From positions 1 to 64,000 of the forward strand of contig JAEWOH010000024.1 in assembly GCA_023460955.1 (NCBI GenBank): 64,000 bases of DNA. The letters are read 5' to 3'. Each line of letters opens with the position of its first letter. The first letter of the stretch is position 1. This document shows positions 18,302-27,065 of this stretch, piece after piece. Under the pieces are notes generated by a model. That model was not told the origin of the DNA. It was given only the letters and a program-made list of their open reading frames with translations, and searched no databases. Origin of the DNA: Bacillota bacterium. GTDB lineage: Bacteria; Bacillota; Clostridia; Acetivibrionales; DSM-1351. The position numbers and the translations under genes were made by a program.

Positions 18302-19766
18302 AAAACGTGTGGCGGCGTACTGCAGGGTTTCTTCAGGAAGCAGTGAGCAGATGGAAAGCTATAATGCCCAAATCCAATACTATGAAAAATATATAAAAGA
18401 AAACTCGGACTATATATTTGCAGGAATATATGCGGATGAAGCAATATCAGGGACAGATACCCGGAAAAGGGATGCCTTCAGGCAAATGGTACAGGCCTGC
18501 AGGGACGGTGAGATTGATGTGGTAGTAACCAAGAGCCTGTCCCGCTTCGGGCGTAATACAGTAGATTGCTTGAAAGTAATACGGGAGCTCAAAGCACTCG
18601 GAGTGGATGTGTTTTTCGAAAAGGAAAACATCCATACATTACGAAGTGAGGGTGAAATGCTTATATCCCTTATTTCAGCAGTTGCACAAAATGAAAGCCT
18701 AACACTTTCTGAAAATATAAAATGGGGAATACACAGAAAATATGAACGTGGCATGGTCCAGAGCATACCTTGCGGTAAGTTCTTGGGGTATGATAAAGAT
18801 AAATACGGCAACCTTGAGATAAATGAGGAACAGGCAGCTATTGTGCGGTGCATATACCAGGAGTTTCTTGACGGCTACGGGACATACCAGATTGCCAAAA
18901 GGTTGACAAAAGAGAAGGTTCCCATGGTCTATGGCGGCAAGGAGTGGTGTGCCAGCCATATCCGTAAGGTTTTAACAAATGAGAAGATGAAAGGTGATAC
19001 CTTGTGTCAGAAGACTTACATAAAGGACTATTTAACGAAAAAAAGAGGTAAAAATATAGGGGTGCTTCCGCAATATTATTATGAGGATACACACCCGGCA
19101 ATCATTGAAAAGGAAATATGGGAATGCGTTCACTTAGAGTTTGAGAGGCAGAAGAAATACTGCTTAGATCATAAAATCTCAACCTTCCACCGCAACAATC
19201 CAGAAAACCCGCTATCGGCAAAGATAATTTGCTCGGTATGCGGGTCTACTTTTATTTTACAGGAATCTAAAAGGGTTGGTGAAGAAGGGAGGAAATATTG
19301 GCGATGCAGGAGCTTCATCGGTAACAATGGAACAGTGCTAAAGGGTAGAGTATTTACACCAAAGCATATGCATAGAATCTCCCAAAATCCAGAAGTGATC
19401 CGAAGGTGGAAAGACCCCAAGCCAAGGCAAATGCTATGTACGGATGTCCAAGTGAAGGAAGGCATTCCAGAAGAGTCTTTCATCAAGGCCTGGAATAGGT
19501 TTGTCTATGACTATGAGGAATATTTGCCTTTATGGATGGATGTACTTGAAGGTGATGATGCACTTAAAGTATATAGGGCAAGGGAAATGGTGAAATTGGT
19601 CCGGGAGTCTGGGTACATAAGCGAAATGCCTTACGAGTTAATGCTTAAGACCCTGTCTCATATTGAAATTAGTCATGATGATAAGATTAAGATTGTATTC
19701 CTTGCAGGGGTAATCATAGAGATAACAGCCAATGAACATTTGGATTATACTTTCATTCGGAAATGA
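18204..19766 (+). CDS. Large serine recombinase 4
   Basis: A 520-residue recombinase with a 35-residue basic N-terminal extension before the catalytic AAYCRVSSGSSEQM (Ser43), then YADEAISGTDTRKRD, TKSLSRFGRNT, recombinase domain (AAIVRCIYQEFLDGYG) and a cysteine pair at ICSVCGSTF. The C-terminal 100 residues are not a long coiled coil but a helical domain around ESFIKAWNRFVYDYEEYLPLW. ATG 18204 follows GAGGAGG and lies inside recombinase 3 in another frame; the long overlap means the two are translationally linked. It is the last gene before a terminator. Confidence 0.92.
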   Translation: MARIEKRNPKRVSVFYPLPNTRDSGETKGQKNKKRVAAYCRVSSGSSEQMESYNAQIQYYEKYIKENSDYIFAGIYADEAISGTDTRKRDAFRQMVQACRDGEIDVVVTKSLSRFGRNTVDCLKVIRELKALGVDVFFEKENIHTLRSEGEMLISLISAVAQNESLTLSENIKWGIHRKYERGMVQSIPCGKFLGYDKDKYGNLEINEEQAAIVRCIYQEFLDGYGTYQIAKRLTKEKVPMVYGGKEWCASHIRKVLTNEKMKGDTLCQKTYIKDYLTKKRGKNIGVLPQYYYEDTHPAIIEKEIWECVHLEFERQKKYCLDHKISTFHRNNPENPLSAKIICSVCGSTFILQESKRVGEEGRKYWRCRSFIGNNGTVLKGRVFTPKHMHRISQNPEVIRRWKDPKPRQMLCTDVQVKEGIPEESFIKAWNRFVYDYEEYLPLWMDVLEGDDALKVYRAREMVKLVRESGYISEMPYELMLKTLSHIEISHDDKIKIVFLAGVIIEITANEHLDYTFIRK

Positions 19767-19797
19767 TGCTAATAAAAATGATAATTATATAAAGATT

Positions 19798-19850
19798 CTC
19801 ACCCGCAAAGTAGGTAAATTAAAATACCTTCCTTACGGGTGAGTTCTTTG
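19798..19850 (+). terminator. Terminator after the recombinase cluster
   Basis: Arms CTCACCCG (19,798-19,805) and CGGGTGAG (19,836-19,843) pair perfectly; an inner AGGTA/TACCT pairing extends the stem. TTCTTTGTTTGTT follows. It separates the recombinase operon from the accessory genes. Confidence 0.75.
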
Positions 19851-19925
19851 TTTGTTAAAAACATTTATTGTTTCCTTGAGATGAATTATAATTATTAGTA
19901 ATTAATGGTAATTGGAGTGATGTGT

Positions 19926-20765
19926 TTGTTAAGAATTGAAGAATACATTTTAAAAAGGAAAAAAGAGGACAGGCTGAATGAATTTGATATAGATGCCCGT
20001 AATGAAAATATGAGATTATGCGTCAATTATGTTTTTGAATATTACAATAACTATTTAAACATTACAGAGGCAGAAGAAAGAACTGTTTTAAAAGATGAAA
20101 AATTAGAAAAGTACTACCATCAGTTGAGAGATTATGAGCCGGAAGTAAAAGACTGGCTTGTTGGAATATACTCAGAATACGGTAAGCAACTGAATCGATA
20201 TATTGGAAATATTCTTAAAGAAGACTCTTTTTTCTACTTATACAATACAGACAGTGAATTCAGAAATTTATCGTATGACTGTTATTCAAAGCTTATAAAA
20301 AAGTTTCCATATTTAAAAGATCAGACTGAAATGCTTTTTCTTTTTATAAAAGAATATCACAGGGTGTTAGGACAGGGTGGCTCTGATCCTTCATCTGTTT
20401 ATATATCTGAGGAAATTAGCGAATGGGTTCAGGGGACATGTGCGAAATACCAGGTTAATTTGCTTGAATTTGCATTCAGGTGGGTTAATGATTTTTATGA
20501 CAATGAAGATACCTGGCCATCAACTCATAGAAAGAAGAGTCCAGATAGCTGGAGAAAGTACGAGTATGATCACAAGCAAAAAAGCAATCTTTTTAATATA
20601 GACTCCATGTATAGAAAGATGCCTAAAAAGCCTTATACAAAAGGCAAAAAGCAGGAATTTGAGATTTTATTTATGTATTATTGGCTTAACAGTATTGTCG
20701 GAGATAACGAAAATTACTGGCAGGATTATCTTGAAAAGACTTTGTCGGTCGTAAAACCGGAATGA
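19926..20765 (+). CDS. Unknown protein sharing a domain with the 25,410 gene
   Basis: A 279-residue, helix-rich soluble protein that I do not recognise. TTG 19926 is preferred: GGAG at about 19,914-19,917 is well spaced and the product MLRIEEYILKRKKEDRLNEF then aligns from its first residue with the protein at 25,410 (MLTVEQYISQMKKKDKLDEF). The two continue to align over about 250 residues, e.g. SEWVQGTCAKYQVNLLEFAF against SWVKEVYREYGVNLFQFAQ, and KPYTKGKKQEFEILFMYYW against KPFINGKKGEVEMLIMYVW. Here the domain stands alone, followed 54 bases later by an HD hydrolase gene. No catalytic motif is evident. Very low GC suggests recent acquisition. Confidence 0.75.
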   Translation: MLRIEEYILKRKKEDRLNEFDIDARNENMRLCVNYVFEYYNNYLNITEAEERTVLKDEKLEKYYHQLRDYEPEVKDWLVGIYSEYGKQLNRYIGNILKEDSFFYLYNTDSEFRNLSYDCYSKLIKKFPYLKDQTEMLFLFIKEYHRVLGQGGSDPSSVYISEEISEWVQGTCAKYQVNLLEFAFRWVNDFYDNEDTWPSTHRKKSPDSWRKYEYDHKQKSNLFNIDSMYRKMPKKPYTKGKKQEFEILFMYYWLNSIVGDNENYWQDYLEKTLSVVKPE

Positions 20766-20819
20766 GTCATAGTGTATAAATTGGTTATTTGGTGAGGAAA
20801 AGTTCAAGGAGGTTTTGAT

Positions 20820-21404
20820 ATGTTGAATAAAGCTATAGAAATAGCCAATCGTGCTCATGCAGGACAAATTGATAAGGGAGGAGAACCATATATTCTTCAT
20901 CCCCTTAGAGTTATGCTGTCGAGGGAAAATGAATTAGAAAGAATATGTGCTGTGTTACATGATGTTGTTGAAGATTCAGATATTACTTTTGATGATCTAA
21001 GAAAAGAAGGGTTTTCTGAGGAAGTTATTGCAGTTCTGGATTGCCTTACAAAACGTGATGGCGAAAGTTATGACACGTTTATTAATAGAGTACTTTCCAA
21101 TCAAACTGCTTGTCATGTAAAACTCGCAGATTTGCGTGACAACATGAATTTAACAAGGATTGAAAGCCCTACAGAAAAAGATATTGAAAGAATCCAAAAA
21201 TATAAAGATGCATCTGAACGAATTTTTGATGCATTACCAATGAAAGACTGTATTGAAAATGAGCGGGTTATTAAGATAAATGGTTGCGTATCTATTCAAC
21301 CATTTATCACCCACGATGAATTTTTGGAAAAGTTTATAAAGTTTGTTGAGAATCATGGGTGGTATTTTGGCGGGGGTACCGAGGATGTAACAGATAAGGA
21401 ATAG
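20820..21404 (+). CDS. SpoT/MESH1-like HD-domain hydrolase, putative (p)ppGpp or nucleotide hydrolase
   Basis: A 194-residue protein whose first 145 residues match the RelA/SpoT hydrolase fold: AHAGQIDKGG, HPLRV (His27), HDVVED (His47-Asp48, Glu51-Asp52) and VKLADLRDNM. These are the manganese- and substrate-binding motifs of alarmone hydrolases. There is no synthetase domain. The C-terminal 50 residues (about 145-194) are an extra, unrecognised segment ending in an acidic tail. RBS AAGGAGG precedes the ATG. Its position after the 19,926 gene suggests a two-gene unit. Substrate is uncertain. Confidence 0.82.
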   Translation: MLNKAIEIANRAHAGQIDKGGEPYILHPLRVMLSRENELERICAVLHDVVEDSDITFDDLRKEGFSEEVIAVLDCLTKRDGESYDTFINRVLSNQTACHVKLADLRDNMNLTRIESPTEKDIERIQKYKDASERIFDALPMKDCIENERVIKINGCVSIQPFITHDEFLEKFIKFVENHGWYFGGGTEDVTDKE

Positions 21405-21412
21405 TGGCAACC

Positions 21413-21640
21413 TTGAGCAATTACAGATTTGACGCTAACAAAAAATCATCAAGTTATAGCATATGGAAAAACTGAAGAGCAATTGATTGGGCAAAGAAAA
21501 ATGCGGGTTTCTATGATCCTGCATTAGCGAGAAACGATGAATTGTTTTAGAAAGATAGGAAAAAAGAAAGCCAAGTACGGAAAGCACTTGAAAAATCTAT
21601 TTTTGAGATGAGACGTATAAGTTTTTTATTGTCGAGGTGA
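21413..21640 (+). pseudogene. Decayed small gene
   Basis: One frame from TTG 21413 to TGA 21638-21640 reads as coherent protein interrupted by two stops: an SSSYSIWKN segment, then AIDWAKKNAGFYDPALARND, then a basic helical tail. Internal stops lie at the ends of the first and second segments. I do not recognise the family with confidence. The frame continuity suggests a recently inactivated gene. Confidence 0.4.
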
Positions 21641-21643
21641 ACT

Positions 21644-23185
21644 ATGGGAGATATTCCAAAATTTATAATTGATAAAAGTATACTTGAGTCATTATTTCCA
21701 GGGGGCGTGGAACAAAGAAATAAAGATGTCGATAGTAGTGATATATTAAAAAATTTTGCGAAAAGAGTTGATGGTGTAATCTTACGAGATGAAGAGATTC
21801 TCCAGCATTTTGTTGACAAATATAAATTTTCACCTGGTAAAGATATTGTTATTCAGGCAAACAAATTAATTAATAACTACATTACAGTTATTACTGATTT
21901 GTTATCAGACCTTTCTGCGATAGGCCATAATATCTCAGAAATTAAGAGTAGAACCATATTAGATAAGGATAGTTATCAGTACAAAAAGCAGCAATATTTT
22001 TTAAAAATTAATTACGAAATTCAGAATAGAAAACAGTTGGAACTATCACAGAAATTAAATGACGTTTTAACTACACGAATGGGTCAAAATCTTTCAGGAG
22101 AACAAGACATAGATGGGTTGTTAAAACTTGATGAGTTTTCATCCTTAAGCTTCACATATAATATTAAGTTTGATTTTGGAGTGTTTGTAAAGTTTTTTAA
22201 GATTATTAAATGGAACAAGGATGAGGTGTTTAATCTTATTAAGCTGAAGTCTCATTCGGAAGATGAATATTATAAATATGTAAAAAATTATATAGCTGAG
22301 AATAGGGTTTTAGAATATATAAATTTCAAGGCAAAAGAGCATTATTTACTTTCTGAAAAGGAAGAAATATTAAGCATATTATTGGGGCTTTATCAGTATG
22401 AGAAATACCAAGCTTTTGTAAGCTTAGGGGCAATACAAGTTGAAGGATTATTTTATGATTTTTGTTCTTTAATAAACGGAGGTACTAGGAAAAGTGAAGA
22501 AGGTACGATGATTAACAAAGTTGACAAGGTTTTTAATAATAACCGTAACCAGGCATTGATTTACTATCCATACTTTGCATTTGATGTACCAATTTACAGG
22601 AATGAAGTAGCTCATAACGGAGTGGCAAGCGTAAAAAAGGCAGAATATTTGGCTCATGATATTTTATTGGATATGTATATTATCATCAAATTAATGCAAG
22701 ACACATGGCTACCTTTTAATAACGTATGCCACTTTATTTTAGGATTAAAGGATAAGGAAAAAATTAAGGATTACTCCGAGGAATATTACCCGCCAATATT
22801 CACAGAAATGTATGGTTTTCTAATGCTTTATAGAGATATAAATCAAGAGTTTGGAATATTCAAAATAATGAAAGAACGGGATAAGCACAAAGATATCCTG
22901 ACGCGGTTTCCTACCTTTTATAACGGTGAAAGAACAAACCTTTATGATGAAATAGGAAGCATACTAAATTTGTTTGAAGAAGAAAAGTTTTGGAAGTATA
23001 TATTTGATACTGTTCTAAAGTACGGCTTTAACGGAACAAATTTTGCAGATTTCATAAAAAAACTAGTTGATGAGTTTATAGGATACCTGCCTAAAAAATC
23101 GGGAAGTCATAACTATTGTATTGAGATAAACAAGAAAGTACAACAATACTTAAAGAGCAAAAGTGATTCGGCTTTGCAACAATAA
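21644..23185 (+). CDS. Large HEPN-motif protein, probable RNase effector
   Basis: A 513-residue, helix-rich soluble protein. Residues about 240-345 resemble a HEPN domain: a helix with an acidic residue (AIQVEGLFYDFCSLI) and then YRNEVAHNG, giving the R-x4-H motif at Arg319-Asn320...His324, which in HEPN toxins forms the RNase active site. The N-terminal 240 and C-terminal 170 residues are not recognised and may be sensing or binding regions. RBS GAGGTG precedes the ATG. It stands alone between a pseudogene and a mobile-element scar. HEPN nucleases are frequent effectors in abortive infection; the role here is inference. Confidence 0.65.
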   Translation: MGDIPKFIIDKSILESLFPGGVEQRNKDVDSSDILKNFAKRVDGVILRDEEILQHFVDKYKFSPGKDIVIQANKLINNYITVITDLLSDLSAIGHNISEIKSRTILDKDSYQYKKQQYFLKINYEIQNRKQLELSQKLNDVLTTRMGQNLSGEQDIDGLLKLDEFSSLSFTYNIKFDFGVFVKFFKIIKWNKDEVFNLIKLKSHSEDEYYKYVKNYIAENRVLEYINFKAKEHYLLSEKEEILSILLGLYQYEKYQAFVSLGAIQVEGLFYDFCSLINGGTRKSEEGTMINKVDKVFNNNRNQALIYYPYFAFDVPIYRNEVAHNGVASVKKAEYLAHDILLDMYIIIKLMQDTWLPFNNVCHFILGLKDKEKIKDYSEEYYPPIFTEMYGFLMLYRDINQEFGIFKIMKERDKHKDILTRFPTFYNGERTNLYDEIGSILNLFEEEKFWKYIFDTVLKYGFNGTNFADFIKKLVDEFIGYLPKKSGSHNYCIEINKKVQQYLKSKSDSALQQ

Positions 23186-23271
23186 TAAGAAAGTATAAGC
23201 TTTAGCTTGTTGGGTTCTCTCAATTTAAAATAGGAATGCTTTAGGTATACATACAAATGACTAATAAAGGG

Positions 23272-23353
23272 TGTTCACATTTTAGCGGAAACCTATACAA
23301 TTTAGCGTTAATCAAACCTTTTAGCGGAATTCGATTAATGCTAAATTGTATCA
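23272..23353. repeat. Iteron-like box with long inverted repeat (possible transposon end or recombinase site)
   Basis: The box begins TGTTCACATTTTAGCGG. The core TTTAGCG occurs three times in direct orientation at 23,281, 23,301 and 23,320 (spacing 20 and 19 bases) and once inverted near 23,340. In addition ATACAATTTAGCGTTAATC (23,295-23,313) and GATTAATGCTAAATTGTAT (23,333-23,351) form a 19-bp inverted repeat with one mismatch around a 19-base centre. Regularly spaced terminal repeats starting with TGT are typical of IS21-, Tn552- and Tn7-type transposon ends. The truncated recombinase gene starts just after the box. No transposase is nearby. Confidence 0.55.
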
Positions 23354-23361
23354 AAACTTGA

Positions 23362-24483
23362 GTGATTAGACAAGAGGAAAGCAGAAGTATTTCTGAAAAT
23401 GTCACATGGGGTCAGAGGAAAAGGTTCGCAGATGGGAAAGTTAGCCTGCCGTACTCAAGATTTCTTGGATATGACAGGAGTGAAGATGGTCTGCCGCAGA
23501 TTAATGAGGAGGAAGCTAAAATAGTCCGGCTTATTTACCGCCTTTTCCTTGAGGGGCAGACACCCCATAGTATTGCAAAACATCTTACCGAGCAAGGCTT
23601 AACCTCGCCGGGAGGAAAAGAAAAATGGCAGTCTGGAACTATCCGAAATATTCTAACCAACGAAAAATATAAAGGCGATGCTCTTTTGCAAAAGAAATAC
23701 ACAGTAGATTTTCTGACTAAGAAGCAGAAGGTTAACGAGGGTGAAGTCCCCCAATATTATGTGGAAAACAGCCATCCGGCGATTATTTCATCAGATGTTT
23801 TCGATATGGTTCAGGAAGAAATGAAACAAAGAAAAACCATGAAAAACCGCCACAGCAGTGCGGGGATGTTCTCAAGTAAAATAATCTGCGGTGAATGCGG
23901 TGGTCTATATGGTTCAAAGGTTTGGCATTCAAACAGTAAGTACCGCCGGGTTATATTCCAGTGCAATAATAAATTCAAAGGAGCCGACAAGTGCAAGACC
24001 CCACACGTCACCGAGGATATCATAAAAAATCTGTTTGTCACAGCAGTAAATAAACTGATTTCAAATAAAGGTGAAATATTAGAAAACTTCGAGGTTATAA
24101 AGAACACTATATTTGATGTCAATGCACTTGAGACAGAGCATTCGGAAATGAAAGACGAAATGTCTGTAGTTGCTGAACTTATACAAAAATGTGTGAATGA
24201 AAATGCTCAAGCCAAACTTGACCAGGAAGAATATAAGCAGAGGTATGAAGGGCTGGTTTCAAGGTTTGAAGCGGCAAAGGCAAGGTTTAATGAAATCAGC
24301 GAGCACCAACAGAGAATAAAGGTGCGCCGTGAAAGGGTTGAAGTGTTTTTGTGTAGACTTAAGGAGCAAGATGAACTGATTATTGAATTTGATGAGAGAT
24401 TGTGGCATACACTGGTGGATACAGTAACTGTGTTTTCAGAAGAGGATATTCGGTTCACGTTTAAGGATGGTTCGGAAAATTAA
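23362..24483 (+). pseudogene. Truncated large serine recombinase lacking the catalytic domain
   Basis: The 373-codon frame begins at the segment QEESRSISENVTWGQRKRF, which in recombinase 2 lies at the end of the catalytic domain. The recombinase domain, zinc ribbon (CGECGGLYGSKVWH), coiled coil and C-terminus are intact and closely similar to recombinase 2 (15,463-17,061) throughout. The Ser nucleophile and Arg motifs are absent, so it cannot recombine DNA. The break coincides with the repeat box ending at 23,353, indicating insertion or deletion there. No convincing RBS precedes the GTG at 23,362. Confidence 0.85.
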
Positions 24484-24526
24484 CTGTAAAAAACTAATAA
24501 TAAATTTGAATAAATGAAAAAGATTC

Positions 24527-24563
24527 ACCGATTAAAGTGTACTTTACTTTAGTCGGTTTTTTT
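24527..24563 (+). terminator. Terminator after the recombinase remnant
   Basis: ACCGATTAAAGT (24,527-24,538) pairs with ACTTTAGTCGGT (24,546-24,557) with one G-T mismatch, followed by a run of seven Ts. Confidence 0.75.
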
Positions 24564-24631
24564 AGCTGAAAGGACTTGCAAATAAGAACTAGAGTTTAAT
24601 GAAGTATAGAAGTTAAAAAAAACGGAGATAT

Positions 24632-25367
24632 TTGGTAATAAAAGGTATTGAGAGAGTGTTTATGGAGTACATTTTAAAAGACACAGATATTTTCGATAAT
24701 AATATAGAGGAAAAACTAAGGGCGAAGGTTTCATCCAATTTGGATTGTTATAAGAAAGAAAATGCTTATAAATTTACAGCAAGCTTTCATGTCAACCTCT
24801 TAAGTGACCCTCGGTTTGAGGAGTTTGATATCCCTCCAAGTAAGACAAGTAAAGGTACAAAAAAGATAAGATTTATGATGTTATGAGTTTTCAGTTACGA
24901 AAGCTAGAACAAGTCTTTAGTGAAATAATATTGAAGTTTGTTCGACAACTATACAAGGTTCTCAACTAGATGCTGAGAATATTATCAAGATAGAAATTAA
25001 CAAGGACACTTCTGAGCCGTATTACACAGGAAGAGGAAAGAATAGGAGACGTATGAAGGTGAGTTCAATTGTACCAAGCCTTCCTTATACTCAGGAACTC
25101 ACTTCCAAGATTGCTTCTGAAAGAATCAGTAAAATATATTATGACTTTATGAATATTATTAGGGATAAAAAAATAATGTCAGAAATTTTGGGCATAAAAG
25201 CTACTAAGGATGAAGAAAAATTATTTAAAGCATTTGCCGAACAGTATGGTGAATTGTGGCTTACTACAGAAAAGAGAGAAAGAGAACTTAGGGAAAAACT
25301 TGTGGAAAGAAGTCTGGCTGTTCTTAACAAGTATATTGAAAAAGACAACGAAGATGGGGTAGTGTAA
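24632..25367 (+). pseudogene. Frameshifted gene of unknown function in three segments
   Basis: Three consecutive reading frames form one plausible protein of about 240 residues. Segment 1 (24,632 or 24,662 to 24,886) has FTASFHVNLLSDPRFEEFDI and ends at KTSKGTKK. A shift near 24,865 continues as IYDVMSFQLRKLEQVFSEII to about 24,945. A second shift near 24,945 continues as GSQLDAENIIKIEINKDTSE to 25,367. The last part (from ATG 25,053, with AGGAG upstream) could still be expressed as a 104-residue helical protein (SERISKIYYDFMNIIRDKK). No family recognised. Confidence 0.5.
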
Positions 25368-25409
25368 TTATATATAATATTAACAATTGTAAAAAAGGGA
25401 GGTTGAAGG

Positions 25410-27065
25410 ATGCTTACAGTCGAGCAATATATTTCTCAAATGAAAAAGAAGGACAAGCTGGATGAGTTTAATTTTAAAAATCATGCTGAAAATATGACAA
25501 CGGTCATCAGATATGTCATGGAATACTTTAATAATTATCTTAATCCGGAGGCATATGATTATGAGAATATAAAAATCGAACAGACAGCTTTAAAAATCGA
25601 GCAGGATATTGAAACTACTTTTCCTAAAAGTAAAGACTTCATAATTGATTATTATAAAAAATATAAAACACGTATTGACAAGACATTTACGTCTTGGCTG
25701 AAAGACTTAAAATATTTTCACCTGTTTTATTGTACTGAGGACTACAAGGATGCTGTAGACCTGTTTTGTGATAGTGCAAAAATGAGAGGGACTGGAATAG
25801 AGGAATATAAAGATAGACTTATTACTTTAGCTCAGGAAATAAAAGAGAATGAAACAGAGAAACCATCAATTTCAGGATTTAAACACCTCGACAATTCCTT
25901 AGTCTCCTGGGTAAAGGAAGTCTATCGTGAATACGGAGTGAATTTATTTCAGTTTGCTCAAGGGCATACAATGTCTTATTATGATGAATACATTGAACAT
26001 ATTTATTGCAGGGAGACTGAAGAACATTATCGTATAAACCGCTATAACCATAGATATAATGATAATCCATTTGGAATGGATGAGCTATATAAAGAGAATG
26101 GCGAAAAGCCCTTTATTAATGGCAAAAAGGGTGAAGTTGAAATGCTGATTATGTATGTGTGGGTATTTGATGACGTAATGGATACAGATTATTGGTCTGA
26201 GTATGTTAACCTGTGCATATCTACAGGGAGAGTAAGTATTGTTAAGAATATCAATGTTTTGATTCCAGTAAAAAGTAAATGTATAAATTATCCCGAGGAA
26301 ATCAAGAGCAATCTAGTATATGTTGAAACAACCACTGGAACAATAGGGATTAACCCTGACGGACCGTATATTTTAAAACTTCATTACGAAAAAGATAATG
26401 ACTTAATATGGAGAGATGATAGTGAACTCAATAAGGTTATAAAAAATTTAAATGACTCCTTTGTAAGATACGGAGTCCCATATGCAATAGAACTACTATC
26501 TCCATTACGTTCCCAAACATATAACGAAGAAGAATTTTTTAAACAATATAGACTTTTTGAAAAGGGTATGAGAAAGTATCCGGATATAAAGATTGCTTTA
26601 GTGAATGGGCCACATAGGCATAGTGCAAAGCCTAAATATCTTATTCAATTTACAGAAGATATAGTTAGAGCCAGAGCAATTGTAAAGGAGATGAAGTTTA
26701 AATTAAAATTTGCTATAGATATCTCCAAGCTTATGGTAAAAAAGAGTTATCGAAGTCAATTTGAGAATGATTTTAATAAGCTTAGTGAAATCCGTAATTC
26801 AATCATCGGAATACATCTTTCCAGTATACCCAATAGTACCAGTATTCGTAGTAGGGGCTACAGCGATGATAATAGAGTGTATCTAAATAAGCATGACTAT
26901 CATGAAAATTCAGATTTTTTAGGTGGAATTTCTGCTCTATTTAATGATAACCTCTCTAGATATTTTGTAGCAGAAGAAGTAGGCAGCGCCTATGCTCTTG
27001 AGGAAGTAGTTGATGATCTTCTCAGAGGCGGATTTTCGTTCTGCAGTTGGGAGGGAGATCAATGA
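25410..27065 (+). CDS. Two-domain protein: novel N-terminal domain fused to a xylose-isomerase-like TIM barrel
   Basis: A 551-residue soluble protein. Residues 1 to about 270 are homologous to the whole of the 19,926 protein. Residues about 300-551 read as an AP-endonuclease/xylose-isomerase-like TIM barrel: strands GPYILKLHYEK, VPYAIELLSP, IKIALVNGPHRH, LKFAIDISKL, IIGIHLSSIP and YFVAEEVGS place Glu, Asp, His and Glu at strand ends, as in that metal-dependent superfamily. Fold assignment is by eye. RBS GGGAGG precedes the ATG. The stop overlaps the next start by 4 bases (ATGA), so the two proteins are probably co-translated partners. Function unknown; a metal-dependent nucleotide or DNA/RNA-processing enzyme is one possibility. 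Confidence 0.68.
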   Translation: MLTVEQYISQMKKKDKLDEFNFKNHAENMTTVIRYVMEYFNNYLNPEAYDYENIKIEQTALKIEQDIETTFPKSKDFIIDYYKKYKTRIDKTFTSWLKDLKYFHLFYCTEDYKDAVDLFCDSAKMRGTGIEEYKDRLITLAQEIKENETEKPSISGFKHLDNSLVSWVKEVYREYGVNLFQFAQGHTMSYYDEYIEHIYCRETEEHYRINRYNHRYNDNPFGMDELYKENGEKPFINGKKGEVEMLIMYVWVFDDVMDTDYWSEYVNLCISTGRVSIVKNINVLIPVKSKCINYPEEIKSNLVYVETTTGTIGINPDGPYILKLHYEKDNDLIWRDDSELNKVIKNLNDSFVRYGVPYAIELLSPLRSQTYNEEEFFKQYRLFEKGMRKYPDIKIALVNGPHRHSAKPKYLIQFTEDIVRARAIVKEMKFKLKFAIDISKLMVKKSYRSQFENDFNKLSEIRNSIIGIHLSSIPNSTSIRSRGYSDDNRVYLNKHDYHENSDFLGGISALFNDNLSRYFVAEEVGSAYALEEVVDDLLRGGFSFCSWEGDQ

